The position numbers and the translations under genes are program-made. Of a stretch of DNA of 64,000 bases, positions 44,990 to 53,964 are shown piece by piece. Position 1 is the first letter of the stretch. Every line of letters starts with the position of its first letter. The notes under the pieces are model-generated. The model made no database searches and was not told the DNA's origin. It saw nothing but the letters and a program-made list of their open reading frames with translations. The stretch is from NCBI GenBank assembly GCA_963778075.1, contig CAVZTJ010000009.1:310001-374000 (forward strand), written 5' to 3'. The stretch comes from JASHPR01 sp963778075 (lineage in GTDB: Bacteria > Actinomycetota > Actinomycetes > Streptosporangiales > Streptosporangiaceae).

Positions 44990-45275
44990 TGAACGCACTC
45001 CTCATTGGCGCCGCCAGTCCTGGCACGGCCATCACCGTGGACGCTGGTCAGCGAAAGTGTTCTGTGGCCTCTCGGCCCCTCTGTTTCGAGCCTACCGAGC
45101 ATCGGAGACTGCCGTGGAGTTGCCGGCCAGCCCGCGCTGTATAACGCCGCGGCAAGCAACCCCCGGGCATTCTCCACGTCCCTGATATATGGGAGCCAAG
45201 GCTGATGGCCGGCGGTCTTCCCGCATCCGGCCGGCTTGTGAGGCAGCGGAACGACGCGATATGCGTCTCTGTGTC

Positions 45276-45848
45276 ATGGACTTCCGACACCGAGGCTCGC
45301 CGGCGGCGCTCGCCGCGCGGCTGGCGAGCGCCGTACCCGGGCCGGCCGGGCCGGACGGCGGGGGCGCCGAAGCCGCCGTGACCGCCCTGTACGAGGCGCA
45401 CGCGCTCGGGCTTGTCCGGCTGGCCTACGTCATGCTCGGCGACCGGGCGGGCGCCGAGGACGTCGTGCAGGAGGCCTTCGGCGGCCTGTACCGGCGGTGG
45501 GACCACCTAGCCGACAAGGGGCGGGCGCTGCAGTACGTGCGCTCATCGGTGCTGAACGGCTGCCGCTCGGTGCTCCGGCGGCCGCGGCACGCCGACGTCG
45601 ACGGCGTACCCCAGCCGGCCGCGGCCTCGGCCGAGGCCGCGGCGCTAACCAGTGAGGAGCGCCGCGAGGTAATGCGCGCGCTGCGGCGACTGCCGGACCG
45701 GCAGCGCGAGGTCCTGGTGCTCCGCTTCTACCTCGACGAGCCAGAGACAGAGATCGCCCGGGTCATGGGGATCAGCCAGAGCACGGTCAGGTCGACCGCG
45801 CACCGTGCGCTGGTGAAGCTGGGCCATCTGCTAGGGGAGACACGATGA
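45276..45848 (+). CDS. SigE-family ECF RNA polymerase sigma factor
   Basis: 190 residues. Region 2 spans about 30-100 (EAHALGLVRLAYVMLGDR, AEDVVQEAFGGLYRRW, YVRSSVLNGCRSVLRR), and region 4 is at the C-terminus (LRRLPDRQREVLVLRFYLD, EIARVMGISQSTVRSTAHRAL). ATG 45276 is plausible; ATG 45261 is an alternative. Its stop overlaps the next gene by 4 bp (ATGA), so the propeller protein is co-translated. It is the complete counterpart of the fused gene at 8849. Confidence 0.88.
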   Translation: MDFRHRGSPAALAARLASAVPGPAGPDGGGAEAAVTALYEAHALGLVRLAYVMLGDRAGAEDVVQEAFGGLYRRWDHLADKGRALQYVRSSVLNGCRSVLRRPRHADVDGVPQPAAASAEAAALTSEERREVMRALRRLPDRQREVLVLRFYLDEPETEIARVMGISQSTVRSTAHRALVKLGHLLGETR

Positions 45849-47152
45849 ACACGCTGGAAAGCCGCCTCCGCGCGGCCGCCAAGGCGACGGCCGAGGAGAT
45901 CGTCCCGGCCAGCATCCCGCCGCTTTCACTCGCAAAGCCGCAGCGGCGCCGGCCTGGTCCAGCCGGGCGGGGCCGCGGCCGCGCGGGCTGGCCACGGGTT
46001 CTCGTTCCGCTGGCCGCGGCGGCCTCGGTCATCGCCGTGGTGGCCACCTCGCTGGCGATCAGCGGCGGGACCCATGGGCATCGACCCGCCAAACCCACAA
46101 GCCATGCCTCCGTGATGGCCAGCCTCCCGCCCTACTACGTCCAGCTCACCGGAAACAATCCCAATCGCACCGTCCTGCAACCGGAGCATGCCGTGATTCG
46201 CGCGACGTCTTCCGGGGCGACCCTGGCCAGGATCACGCCGCCGACTCCCTTCGGCACATTCTTTTCGGTGGCAGGCGCGGGCGACGGCCGCACGTTCGTT
46301 CTCGCCGCGGAAAAGTGGGCGGTGCAACGGGCGGATGGCGGGAGCAGCCAGCAGGCTGAGCCAACGAAGTTCTTCCTGCTCCGTATCAACCCGGTGACCG
46401 GCAAGCCCCGGCTGACCGCGCTGCCGATCCCGGCCGAGCCCGCGTCTGTGGGGCTGTCCGGCATGGCGCTTTCCCCTCGCGCGCGCAGGCTGGCCGTGGC
46501 CGTCGACGGCGACAGGGACAGGCAGAGGATCCAGGTCTTCACCGTGGCCACCGGGTCGGAGCAGCAATGGACGTGGCCGGGCGGCGGGAACATCACCAAT
46601 AACGCAGGCGGTAACGGGCAGGTACTCTCCTGGGCCGCCGACCAGCGGACGCTGGCCTTCCAGGTATGGCAGGGGAAGAACATCGACGTACGCCTGTTCG
46701 ACACCGCTTCGGCCGCCGGCCTGCAGGCGAGCACGGTAGCGGTGGACTTCCCCGGCGCGGGAGTGGATTCCCCGCGGGGCGACGTCACATTCGGCGGCAC
46801 GAGCACCTTCATCACGCCGGATGGCGCGATGATCGTCTGCGCCACGATGTCGACCATCAAGTGGAGCACCACGATGACGGAGCTCGGGTACACGGAGTTC
46901 TCGGCCAGTACCGGCCGGGCGGTACGGATCCTTGACCCACGTCGTTACGCCGGGAAGCCGCTGCTGCAGACGCAGGATGTCCTGTGGACGAACGCGTCCG
47001 GCAGCACACTGATCGTCGTGGCCGACGTGGCAGGAGCGCAGCCAGGCAAGTACCGCCTGCAGATCGGCGCTGTGACCGGAAAGAGCTTCACGCCACTTCC
47101 CGGGCTGCAAATGGACACCGCCAACGGGCCGGTCAGCTACCCGGTCTGGTAG
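45845..47152 (+). CDS. membrane-anchored beta-propeller-like protein partnered with sigma factor
   Basis: 435 residues. The cytoplasmic N-terminus (about 1-55) is basic and includes a polyproline/arginine stretch, one membrane helix lies at about residues 56-75 (LVPLAAAASVIAVVATSLAIS), then there is a large extracellular TolB/WD-like domain with PVTGKPRLTALPIPAEP and MALSPRARRLAVAVDGDR. Coupling to the sigma gene by 4 bp suggests an anti-sigma-like sensor, but no known anti-sigma motif (zinc-binding HxxxCxxC) is visible. Confidence 0.75.
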   Translation: MNTLESRLRAAAKATAEEIVPASIPPLSLAKPQRRRPGPAGRGRGRAGWPRVLVPLAAAASVIAVVATSLAISGGTHGHRPAKPTSHASVMASLPPYYVQLTGNNPNRTVLQPEHAVIRATSSGATLARITPPTPFGTFFSVAGAGDGRTFVLAAEKWAVQRADGGSSQQAEPTKFFLLRINPVTGKPRLTALPIPAEPASVGLSGMALSPRARRLAVAVDGDRDRQRIQVFTVATGSEQQWTWPGGGNITNNAGGNGQVLSWAADQRTLAFQVWQGKNIDVRLFDTASAAGLQASTVAVDFPGAGVDSPRGDVTFGGTSTFITPDGAMIVCATMSTIKWSTTMTELGYTEFSASTGRAVRILDPRRYAGKPLLQTQDVLWTNASGSTLIVVADVAGAQPGKYRLQIGAVTGKSFTPLPGLQMDTANGPVSYPVW

Positions 47153-47202
47153 CTGACCCGGGCTTCCCCGAGCGCGCCCGCGCGTCCGTGAAAAACTCAG
47201 CC

Positions 47203-48081
47203 ATGGACATGCCACGCGGACCGGTGATTGGGCTGCTTCATCCTGGTGAGATGGGCGCGGCCGTTGGGCGGTGCCTGACCGGCGCCGGGCATGAGGTGCT
47301 GTGGGCGTCCGAGGGCCGGGGACCGCAGACGGCGGCCAGGGCGCGGGCCGCCGGGCTCACCGACGCCGGGACGCCTGCAGAGGTCGCCGACCGCGCCGAC
47401 ATCATCTTCTCGATCTGCCCGCCGCACGCCTCGATGGATGTGGCGTGGGCCGTGCAGGGCTTTCGCGGGCTGTTCGTCGACGCCAACGCGATCTCCCCGG
47501 CCGCGGCGCGTGAGGTGGCGCTGATGGTGGAGGAGGGCGGGGCCACGTACGTCGACGGCGGGATCATCGGCATGCCGCCGCCGCCCACCCCTCCGCCCGG
47601 CGCTGGCAGCCGCACCCGGCTGTATCTCTCCGGCGCCGAGGCCCAGGCCGTGCGCGGCCTGTTCGACGGCACCTCGCTGGACTCCCGGGTCCTTGGCAGC
47701 GGAGCCTGGGCCGCGTCCGCGATCAAGATGGCCTACGCCGCGTGGACCAAGGGCACGGCGGCGCTGCTGCTGGCCGCGCGCGGGCTGGCCAGGGTCGAGG
47801 GCGTCGAGGACGCGCTGCTCGCCGAGTGGGCGATGTCGCAGCCTTCGCTGGAAGACCGGTCCCGGGACTCGGCCGACTCGGCGGCCGTAAAGGGCTGGCG
47901 CTGGGTGGCCGAGATGGAGGAGATCGCGGCCAGCATGACGGCGGCCGGCCTGCCGGACGGGTTCCACCAGGCCGCGGCGGAGATCTTCCGGCGCTCGCCC
48001 CGGACCGAGCCTGGCACGGCCGACGGGCAGGTTGTCAACCGGGTACTGGCCGCGATCACCGGGGACGGGCCGCACGGCTAG
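47203..48081 (+). CDS. NAD(P)-dependent oxidoreductase (6-phosphogluconate dehydrogenase-like)
   Basis: 292 residues. The N-terminal Rossmann domain has GLLHPGEMGAAVGRCLTGAGHEV (residues 10-32), followed by a C-terminal all-helical domain with the DUF1932-like pattern (SAIKMAYAAWTKGTAALLLAA). The loop TYVDGGIIGMPPPPTPPPG is proline-rich. It resembles beta-hydroxyacid dehydrogenases and imine reductases; the substrate is unknown. Start ATG 47203 (alternative 47209). Its stop TAG lies back-to-back with that of the permease within a GCTAGCTAGC palindrome. Confidence 0.85.
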   Translation: MDMPRGPVIGLLHPGEMGAAVGRCLTGAGHEVLWASEGRGPQTAARARAAGLTDAGTPAEVADRADIIFSICPPHASMDVAWAVQGFRGLFVDANAISPAAAREVALMVEEGGATYVDGGIIGMPPPPTPPPGAGSRTRLYLSGAEAQAVRGLFDGTSLDSRVLGSGAWAASAIKMAYAAWTKGTAALLLAARGLARVEGVEDALLAEWAMSQPSLEDRSRDSADSAAVKGWRWVAEMEEIAASMTAAGLPDGFHQAAAEIFRRSPRTEPGTADGQVVNRVLAAITGDGPHG

Positions 48082-49008
48082 CTAGCCGCGGCGGCTCGGG
48101 TCGGCCAGCAGCAGCAGCCCGCGCAGGCACGCGTCGAGGGTAAGCGCGATCGCTGCGATGCAGATGATCCCGGACAGGACCAGCGCGGTGTTCAGGTAGT
48201 CGCCCGCCTGCTGGATCAGGTAGCCCAGGCCGCTGGTGGCCGCGATCAGCTCGGCGGCCACGATGCTGGTCCAGGCCGCTGCCATGGAGATGCGCATTCC
48301 GGTCAGGATCCCGGGCAGCGCGGATCTCAGCTGCACGTGCACCAGGGTGTGCAGGCGCGACGCGCCGAGCGTCCGTGCGCACAGCCGCAGGTCCTCGGGT
48401 ACCTCGTCGAGCGCGGCGACGCTGGTGACCGTCATGATCGGGGCGACCCCGATGATGATCAGGATTTCCTTCGGCAGTTCCCCGATCCCGAACCAGATGA
48501 TGAACAGCGGGATGAACGCGAGCGGCGGCAGCGGGCGGAGGACCTCGATGACCGGGTCGATCAGGTGCCGGACCACGCGGGAGGCTGACATCGCCGAGCC
48601 CAGGACCACCCCGACGCCGACACCGATCCCGAAACCGATCAGAATCCGGCGCAGGCTGGTCATCGCGTCGTACCACAGCGGCGACCCTTGCGCCGGGTAC
48701 GGCCGGTTGAAGTAGTGCAGGAACGTCGAGACGGTCTGGGTCACCGACGGCAGGAACACCGGGTCCCGCAGGATGCTCGCGGCGATCTGCCAGGCCACGG
48801 CGAGGCCGGCCAGCCCGGCGGCCCCGGTGGCCAGGCGCCGGGTGCGAGCCCGCCGCCTGCCCCGCCGGTAAGCGGCCAGATCATCGCGGCCAGCCCGCTC
48901 GTCGAGTTCGGCGCCGCCGGGCTCACCGTCGATGGGCAGGAACGCCTCGTCGACGGCGGGGCGTTCCTCGATGGTGCTGCCGAACCCCGCAGGCTGCCAT
49001 CCCGCCAT
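48082..49008 (-). CDS. ABC transporter permease (sulfonate/taurine/nitrate type)
   Basis: 308 residues, six predicted helices with the EAA-like loop RTLGASRLHTLVHVQLRSALPGIL. A long polar N-terminus of about 65 residues precedes the first helix. The SsuC/TauC family moves sulfonates, taurine or nitrate; the neighbouring TauD-type dioxygenase favours an organosulfur substrate. AAGGAG lies before the ATG. It is the last gene of the operon. Confidence 0.88.
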   Translation of the reverse strand: MAGWQPAGFGSTIEERPAVDEAFLPIDGEPGGAELDERAGRDDLAAYRRGRRRARTRRLATGAAGLAGLAVAWQIAASILRDPVFLPSVTQTVSTFLHYFNRPYPAQGSPLWYDAMTSLRRILIGFGIGVGVGVVLGSAMSASRVVRHLIDPVIEVLRPLPPLAFIPLFIIWFGIGELPKEILIIIGVAPIMTVTSVAALDEVPEDLRLCARTLGASRLHTLVHVQLRSALPGILTGMRISMAAAWTSIVAAELIAATSGLGYLIQQAGDYLNTALVLSGIICIAAIALTLDACLRGLLLLADPSRRG

Positions 49009-49040
49009 GGTGCACGCTCCTTAGGGAAGAATCAGGTCCG

Positions 49041-49859
49041 TCATACGGTCAGGGCGGCGCGGATCCTGCGCTTGGCGGAGAGGAACGCCTCGGTGTCCGC
49101 ATCGAGGGCGTCCCGGGGCCGGGGCAGCGGGATGTCGATGACCTCCTGGATGCCAGGAGGCCGGCCGCCCATCACCGCGACCCGGTCGCCGAGCAGCACG
49201 GCCTCCTCGATGTCGTGCGTCACGAACACGATCGTGGTCCGGTACTGGTCCCACATGCTGAGCAGGAAATCGTGCATCCGGAGCCGGGTGATCGCGTCGA
49301 GCGCGCCGAACGGCTCGTCCATGAGGAGCAGCGACGGCCGGGTGATGATGGCACGGGCGAACGCCGCGCGGTGCTGCATCCCGCCGGAGAGCTCGTGCGG
49401 GAAGGCGTCGCCGAACTTAGCCAGCCCGACGGTGCCCAGGATGGCGTCCGCCTCGGCGTCGAGTTCCGGGTCGTCCCGCTCGTTAAGTCCGGCGGACCGC
49501 TGCGCCCTGGGCCCGAACAGGATGTTCTTCCTGGTGGTGAGCCAGGGGAACAGCATGGGGGTCTGGAACAGCATGCCCCGGTCGGGGGAAGGCCCGCGCA
49601 CGAGCCTCCCCCCGACCGTGACCGTGCCCTCGTCCTGCTCGAGGGCACCGGCCACGATCCTGAGCAGGGTGGACTTGCCGCACCCGGACGGGCCGAGCAG
49701 GCAGACCAGCTCCCCGGCGCTGATCTCCAGGTTGACCCCGGACAGCGCCACCGTGCGCCGGCCGCTCCTGCGGAAGGTCTTGCCCACCGAGTCGATGACC
49801 ACGTCGGCGCCGGGCCGGCGGTCGGCCGGCCGCTTGTCCTCGTCAGCTTGGGCAGTCAC
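49041..49859 (-). CDS. ABC transporter ATP-binding protein (SsuB/TauB type)
   Basis: 272 residues. Walker A GPSGCGKST, Q-loop, signature LSGGMQHRAAFARAI, Walker B LLLMDEP, and H-loop FVTHDIEEAV identify an importer ATPase of the nitrate/sulfonate/taurine class. The GTG at 49859 (or TTG 49865) lies inside the end of the binding-protein gene, an overlap of about 17 bp. It powers the permease encoded next to it. Confidence 0.92.
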   Translation of the reverse strand: MTAQADEDKRPADRRPGADVVIDSVGKTFRRSGRRTVALSGVNLEISAGELVCLLGPSGCGKSTLLRIVAGALEQDEGTVTVGGRLVRGPSPDRGMLFQTPMLFPWLTTRKNILFGPRAQRSAGLNERDDPELDAEADAILGTVGLAKFGDAFPHELSGGMQHRAAFARAIITRPSLLLMDEPFGALDAITRLRMHDFLLSMWDQYRTTIVFVTHDIEEAVLLGDRVAVMGGRPPGIQEVIDIPLPRPRDALDADTEAFLSAKRRIRAALTV

Positions 49860-50955
49860 CGGCAAGTGCCTTCTTGATAAAGGTGATATCGATGTGAGCC
49901 GCGATCGTGGAAGCGGACGGAACCGTGGTGAGCCGCCCCTGTGTGACCAGGAACTTGGCGGTCAGCTGGTACGCCTTCACAATGCGGCTGGTTGGGTCGT
50001 GCAGGGTGGAGCCGAGCCAGTACAGCTGCTGGCTGGGCGGGATGAACGGATAGCCCTTGGTCGCCGCCACGATCGCGGCGGCCTGGCTGGCCGGTATGCC
50101 CTGCACCTTGGCGGTGGCCGACAGGTACTTGGCGGCCTGCGGCCCGGTCATGTCCCGGCTGCCTTGCAGCTCGGAGCACACGTAGTCCTGCACCAGCGTG
50201 GGATCGGAGTTGATCACGCTGGTCGCGACCGCGATCACGTTGAGGCCGGGGATGCCGAGCTTCGCGATCTGCTCGGCGTCGACCAGCGGGTGGTAGCCCT
50301 TTGCGATGAGGTCGGCCGCGGGGGCACCGTACACGTAGGCCGAGTCGATCGCGCCGGACAGCGCGGCCGCGCCCGCTGCGGGCTCGCTGGCGAAGCTGAC
50401 GACCTTGACCTTGCCGGTCAGGTGCTCCAGCGCCAGGTAGCCCAGGAGCTCGTAGTCCTCGGACGATCCGACCAGGACGCCCACGGACTTGCCGACCAGC
50501 TGGCTCGGCGACGTGACCGAGGCCGGGACGAGCAGCTGGTCATCGTCGAAGCCCCAGCCCATGACCACGGTGACCCCGGTGTTGATCCCGATGGCCGCCG
50601 TGGCAGGCGGGTTGCCGACACCGCTGATCGCCTGGACCGAGCCGCTCTTCATCTCGGCGATAGCGGTCACGCCTGCATCGAACGGCACATAGTGCAGGTG
50701 GGCCGGGATCAGCTTGGACAGCGACGGCTGGCTCTCGATGATGCTGTCCGGGCTGGCGACCGTGCCCTGGCTGACCGAGATCGTAAAGCTGGGCAGCGTC
50801 GCGGGCCCGGAACTGCCCTGGGTGACGGCCCAGATGATGAGCCCGATGACGATGAGCACCGCGACGGCGGCCACGCCGTAGATCCGCCGCCTGCGGCGCT
50901 TGTAGACAGGCACTCGCCTGCTCGTCGACACGTTGACATCAGCTGAGCTGCTCAT
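49843..50955 (-). CDS. sulfonate/taurine-type substrate-binding protein
   Basis: 370 residues. There is no lipobox: instead a basic cytosolic N-terminus and a single anchor helix (IYGVAAVAVLIVIGLIIWAV, residues about 25-44) hold the protein at the outer face. The rest is a periplasmic-binding-protein fold of the NMT1/SsuA type (YVPFDAGVTAIAEMKSGSVQAISGVGNPP). ATG 50955 overlaps the dioxygenase stop by 4 bp. Ligand likely an organosulfonate. Confidence 0.88.
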   Translation of the reverse strand: MSSSADVNVSTSRRVPVYKRRRRRIYGVAAVAVLIVIGLIIWAVTQGSSGPATLPSFTISVSQGTVASPDSIIESQPSLSKLIPAHLHYVPFDAGVTAIAEMKSGSVQAISGVGNPPATAAIGINTGVTVVMGWGFDDDQLLVPASVTSPSQLVGKSVGVLVGSSEDYELLGYLALEHLTGKVKVVSFASEPAAGAAALSGAIDSAYVYGAPAADLIAKGYHPLVDAEQIAKLGIPGLNVIAVATSVINSDPTLVQDYVCSELQGSRDMTGPQAAKYLSATAKVQGIPASQAAAIVAATKGYPFIPPSQQLYWLGSTLHDPTSRIVKAYQLTAKFLVTQGRLTTVPSASTIAAHIDITFIKKALAGDCPS

Positions 50956-51890
50956 AGGTCTGCCTCCGTTGCACCCGCGTAGTACGCGGACGCGTTGCCT
51001 TGCAGGGCGACGCTGGGCCGCCCGTCGACGCCGACGGGGGTGGGACCGGCCACGGTGACCCGCTCGCCGCGCCGGTGCTCGGTGCCGTAGTCGAAGATCG
51101 CGTAATGCTGGGTGGCCCGGTTGTCCCAGATCGCCAGGTCGTCCACGCGCCACTGCCAGCGCACGGTCTGCTCCGGCCGGGTCACGTACTCCTGCAGCAC
51201 CCGGATCAGGTCCCGGGACGCCTGCGGCGAGAACCCCAGCACGGTGCGCGCGAACCCGCCCAGCACCAGCGAGCGCTCCCCGGTCTCGGGATGCACCCGC
51301 ACCGCCGGATGCTCGGCCTCATATACCGTCGACAGGAACTGCCGCTGCGCCGCCTGCGTGGCCGCGTCGACGCGCTCGCCACGGCCGTAGACCGCGGCAT
51401 AGTCGTGATCGTTGGTGTGCACGATGCGCAGCCGGTCGGCGAGGTCGCGCAGCTCTTCGGGCAGGCTCTCGTAGGCGGTCACGGTGTTGGCCCACAGCGT
51501 GTCGCCGCCCACCGGCGGGATCACCACCGCGTGCAGCAACGTGAACGCCGGCGGCCGGTCGACGAACGTCACGTCCGTGTGCCAGTGATTGGCCCGGCCG
51601 CCCTTGTGCGAGTCGATCTCCTCCAGCAGCGGCTGGCCGGGCGGCGATTCCAGGGTGGGGTGGCCCAGGGTGAGCGGCCCGAGCCGCTCGGCGAACGCGA
51701 CCTCGCGGGCGTAGTCCAGGTTCTGGCCGCGCAGGAACACCACCTTGTGATCCAGCAGCGCCTGCCGGATCTGGGTGATCGCGTCGTGCCCCAGATCGGT
51801 CCCGGTGTCGACGCCGGTGATCTCGGCGCCGATGTTGCCAGCCAGCCTGCGGACGCCGAGCTTGGCGCTGGTGGCGATCGTGTCGGTCAT
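50952..51890 (-). CDS. TauD/TfdA-family 2-oxoglutarate dioxygenase
   Basis: A 312-residue Fe(II)/2-oxoglutarate oxygenase. The iron triad is H104-x-D106 (NHWHTDVTF) with H262 distal (TQHYAIFDYG), and an Arg near the C-terminus (HRRGERVTV) for 2-oxoglutarate. Such enzymes release sulfite from taurine or alkyl sulfonates or sulfates. It is the first structural gene of the operon with its transporter, which supports sulfur scavenging. GGAGG lies 8 bases before ATG 51890. Confidence 0.93.
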   Translation of the reverse strand: MTDTIATSAKLGVRRLAGNIGAEITGVDTGTDLGHDAITQIRQALLDHKVVFLRGQNLDYAREVAFAERLGPLTLGHPTLESPPGQPLLEEIDSHKGGRANHWHTDVTFVDRPPAFTLLHAVVIPPVGGDTLWANTVTAYESLPEELRDLADRLRIVHTNDHDYAAVYGRGERVDAATQAAQRQFLSTVYEAEHPAVRVHPETGERSLVLGGFARTVLGFSPQASRDLIRVLQEYVTRPEQTVRWQWRVDDLAIWDNRATQHYAIFDYGTEHRRGERVTVAGPTPVGVDGRPSVALQGNASAYYAGATEADL

Positions 51891-51947
51891 GGTGAATGCC
51901 TCCGGAATGGGGGGGTGCGGGACTAATCCGGGCATGCGAGGGTGCCG

Positions 51948-52070
51948 TCAGCCGGGACGGTGGATGCGGTCGGATCGGGATAAGCGGCTGAGCAGCGCGG
52001 CCGGACAGATGGCACTGGCCACGAGGAGCAGGTCCACGTGGCGGCGCTTGGTGCTGAGGTGAGGCGCCAC
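51948..52070 (-). CDS. leader peptide (RRHVDL family) of the sulfonate operon
   Basis: A 40-codon frame from GTG 52070 to TGA 51948-51950: MAPHLSTKRRHVDLLLVASA, then IC at residues 21-22. This matches a conserved class of actinobacterial leader peptides with the motif RRHVDLxRVASAxC that precedes sulfur-assimilation and sulfonate operons. It lies 58 bp upstream of the dioxygenase start and is too short for most gene callers. The Cys codon C22 suggests that ribosome behaviour at low cysteine controls downstream expression (inference from related systems). Confidence 0.8.
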   Translation of the reverse strand: MAPHLSTKRRHVDLLLVASAICPAALLSRLSRSDRIHRPG

Positions 52071-52108
52071 GGTTAAAGCGTGCCCGCGCCTCGCTGCAAA
52101 GTCAATGT

Positions 52109-52129
52109 TTCCGATCAAAATTATCGGAA
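52109..52129. promoter_or_regulatory. palindromic operator upstream of the leader peptide
   Basis: Perfect 7-bp arms TTCCGAT (52109-52115) and ATCGGAA (52123-52129) flank an AT-rich 7-base centre. The site is 38 bp upstream of the leader-peptide start. Symmetry and composition suit an Rrf2- or similar-type repressor of sulfur genes, but the regulator is not encoded nearby. Confidence 0.6.
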
Positions 52130-52132
52130 TAG

Positions 52133-52276
52133 ATCACGAACGGGCTGGTGGCGGCGTTCCTCGCCGTCGACGCCGAGGGCAAGCCGCTGGAAGACGTGGC
52201 CAAGCCGCTATCCGTGGCGGCAAAGCCCGCGCGGACGATCTTCCGGGCCGGAGACCAGGACAGCGCGGGGACGTAG
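52133..52276 (+). pseudogene. possible 3' remnant of an unrecognised gene
   Basis: 47 codons open on the plus strand without a start (GLVAAFLAVDAEGKPLEDVA and on to the stop at 52274-52276). The composition looks coding, but no family is recognised. The frame is closed upstream at the palindrome by TAG 52130-52132. Weakly supported. Confidence 0.25.
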
Positions 52277-52281
52277 CAGAG

Positions 52282-53670
52282 TCAGCCGCCCGCTATGCGT
52301 TCCGAAAGATAGGGGACGAGGCTGTCGATACCGACCCGCTCCTGCTTCATCGAGTCCCGCTCCCGCACGGTGACCGCCTGATCGTCCAGCGTCTCGAAGT
52401 CGATGGTCACGCAGTAGGGCGTGCCGATCTCGTCCTGGCGCCGGTAGCGGCGCCCGATCGCGCTCGCGTCGTCGAAGTCGGTGTTCCACCGCTTGCGCAG
52501 GAGGGCCGCGATGTCCCTCGCCTTTGGCGACAGGTCGGCGTTGCGCGACAGCGGCAGCACGGCGACCTTGACCGGCGCGATCCTGGCGTCGAGGCGCAGC
52601 ACGCTGCGCTTCTCCATGTTCCCCTTCGCGTCCGGCGCCTCGTCCTGGGTGTAGGCGTCGAGCAGGAACGCCAGCAGGCACCGGTCCACGCCGACGGCGG
52701 GCTCGATGACGTACGGGACGTACCGCGCACCCGACGTCGCGTCGAGGTAGGACATGTCCTGGCCGGAGGCCTTGGCGTGCGTGCTGAGGTCGAAGTCGGT
52801 GCGGTTGGCCAGGCCCTCGAGCTCACCCCACTCGGCACCGGGGAAGCCGAACCGGTACTCGATGTCGACCGTGCTCTTCGAGTAGTGCGACCGCTTGTCT
52901 TCGGGATGGGTGTACAGGCGCAGGTTGTCCTTGCTGAGGCCGAGGCCGGTATGCCAGGCCAGCCGGGTCTCGATCCACTTCTCGTGCCACTCCTCGTCGG
53001 TGCCCGGCTCGACGAAGAACTCCATCTCCATCTGCTCGAACTCGCGGGTGCGGAAGATGAAGTTTCCCGGCGTAATCTCGTTGCGGAACGACTTGCCGAT
53101 CTGGCCGATGCCGAACGGGATCTTCTTGCGCGAGGTCTGCAGCACGTTGCGGTAGTTGATGAAGATGCCCTGCGCGGTCTCCGGCCGCAGGTAGGCCAGG
53201 CCTGACTCGTCCTCGGTCGCGCCGAGGTACGTCCGGAGCAGGCCGTTGAACATGCGCGGCTCGGTGAAGGCGCCCTTGGTGCCGCAGTGCGGGCAGGCGA
53301 TGTCGGCGAGGCCGTTCTCCGGTGGGTGGCCGTGCTTCTCCTCGTACGCCTCGATCAGGTGGTCGGCGCGGAACCGGTGGTGGCAGGACAGGCACTCGGT
53401 CAGCGGGTCGACGAACTCGGTGATGTGCCCGCTGGCCTGCCACACCTCGGGCGCGAGGATCACCGAGGAGTCGAGCCCGACGATGTCGTCGCGCTCCTGC
53501 ACCATCGAGCGCCACCACTCGCGCTTGATGTTGTTTTTCATCTCCACGCCGAGCGGGCCATAATCCCAGGACGCCCGGAGCCCTCCGTAGATCTCACTGG
53601 AGGGGTAGACGATCCCGCGCCGCTTGCTAAGGCTGACGATCTCGTCCAGGCGATCACTGCGTCGTGCCAT
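52282..53670 (-). CDS. glyS: glycyl-tRNA synthetase (alpha2 type)
   Basis: 462 residues of a class II synthetase. Motif 2 lies in RNVLQTSRKKIPFGIGQIG and FRNEITPGNFIFRTREFEQ; motif 3 in GVDRCLLAFLLDAYTQDE; the C-terminal anticodon-binding domain starts with PVKVAVLPLSRN. The single-subunit form is the one found in actinobacteria. ATG 53670 has GGAG 7 bases upstream; TTG 53673 would add one residue. Stands as its own transcript. Confidence 0.95.
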   Translation of the reverse strand: MARRSDRLDEIVSLSKRRGIVYPSSEIYGGLRASWDYGPLGVEMKNNIKREWWRSMVQERDDIVGLDSSVILAPEVWQASGHITEFVDPLTECLSCHHRFRADHLIEAYEEKHGHPPENGLADIACPHCGTKGAFTEPRMFNGLLRTYLGATEDESGLAYLRPETAQGIFINYRNVLQTSRKKIPFGIGQIGKSFRNEITPGNFIFRTREFEQMEMEFFVEPGTDEEWHEKWIETRLAWHTGLGLSKDNLRLYTHPEDKRSHYSKSTVDIEYRFGFPGAEWGELEGLANRTDFDLSTHAKASGQDMSYLDATSGARYVPYVIEPAVGVDRCLLAFLLDAYTQDEAPDAKGNMEKRSVLRLDARIAPVKVAVLPLSRNADLSPKARDIAALLRKRWNTDFDDASAIGRRYRRQDEIGTPYCVTIDFETLDDQAVTVRERDSMKQERVGIDSLVPYLSERIAGG

Positions 53671-53964
53671 CAAGTATCTCCATCCGGCTGGCGGTCGGCG
53701 GCTTGTGGTTGGCGGCCCGCGGCTAGGTCAGCGGTCAGCGGGGCGCGCATGCCCGGTTACCTGGCTTCCCGCCAGCCGGGGGCTGCCGGGTGAGCTGTCT
53801 ATCTGGGTGCGCCGTTGGTAAAGCTTAGCGTTGCTCCGGGCCCGGTCCATCCGGTTATCCGGCCGCGCGGCCCGGGACACGGCGCCAGGCCCGAGCACGT
53901 ATCTTGGCGCAGAGAGGCGAAACCGGCAGCAGCGCACTCACCGGCCCGGAGGGACCACAGCCCC

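Noticed and set aside
48688..50946. 752-codon plus-strand open frame across the sulfonate operon
   Set aside because: Antisense to three clearly recognisable transporter genes, with no conserved motif of its own.
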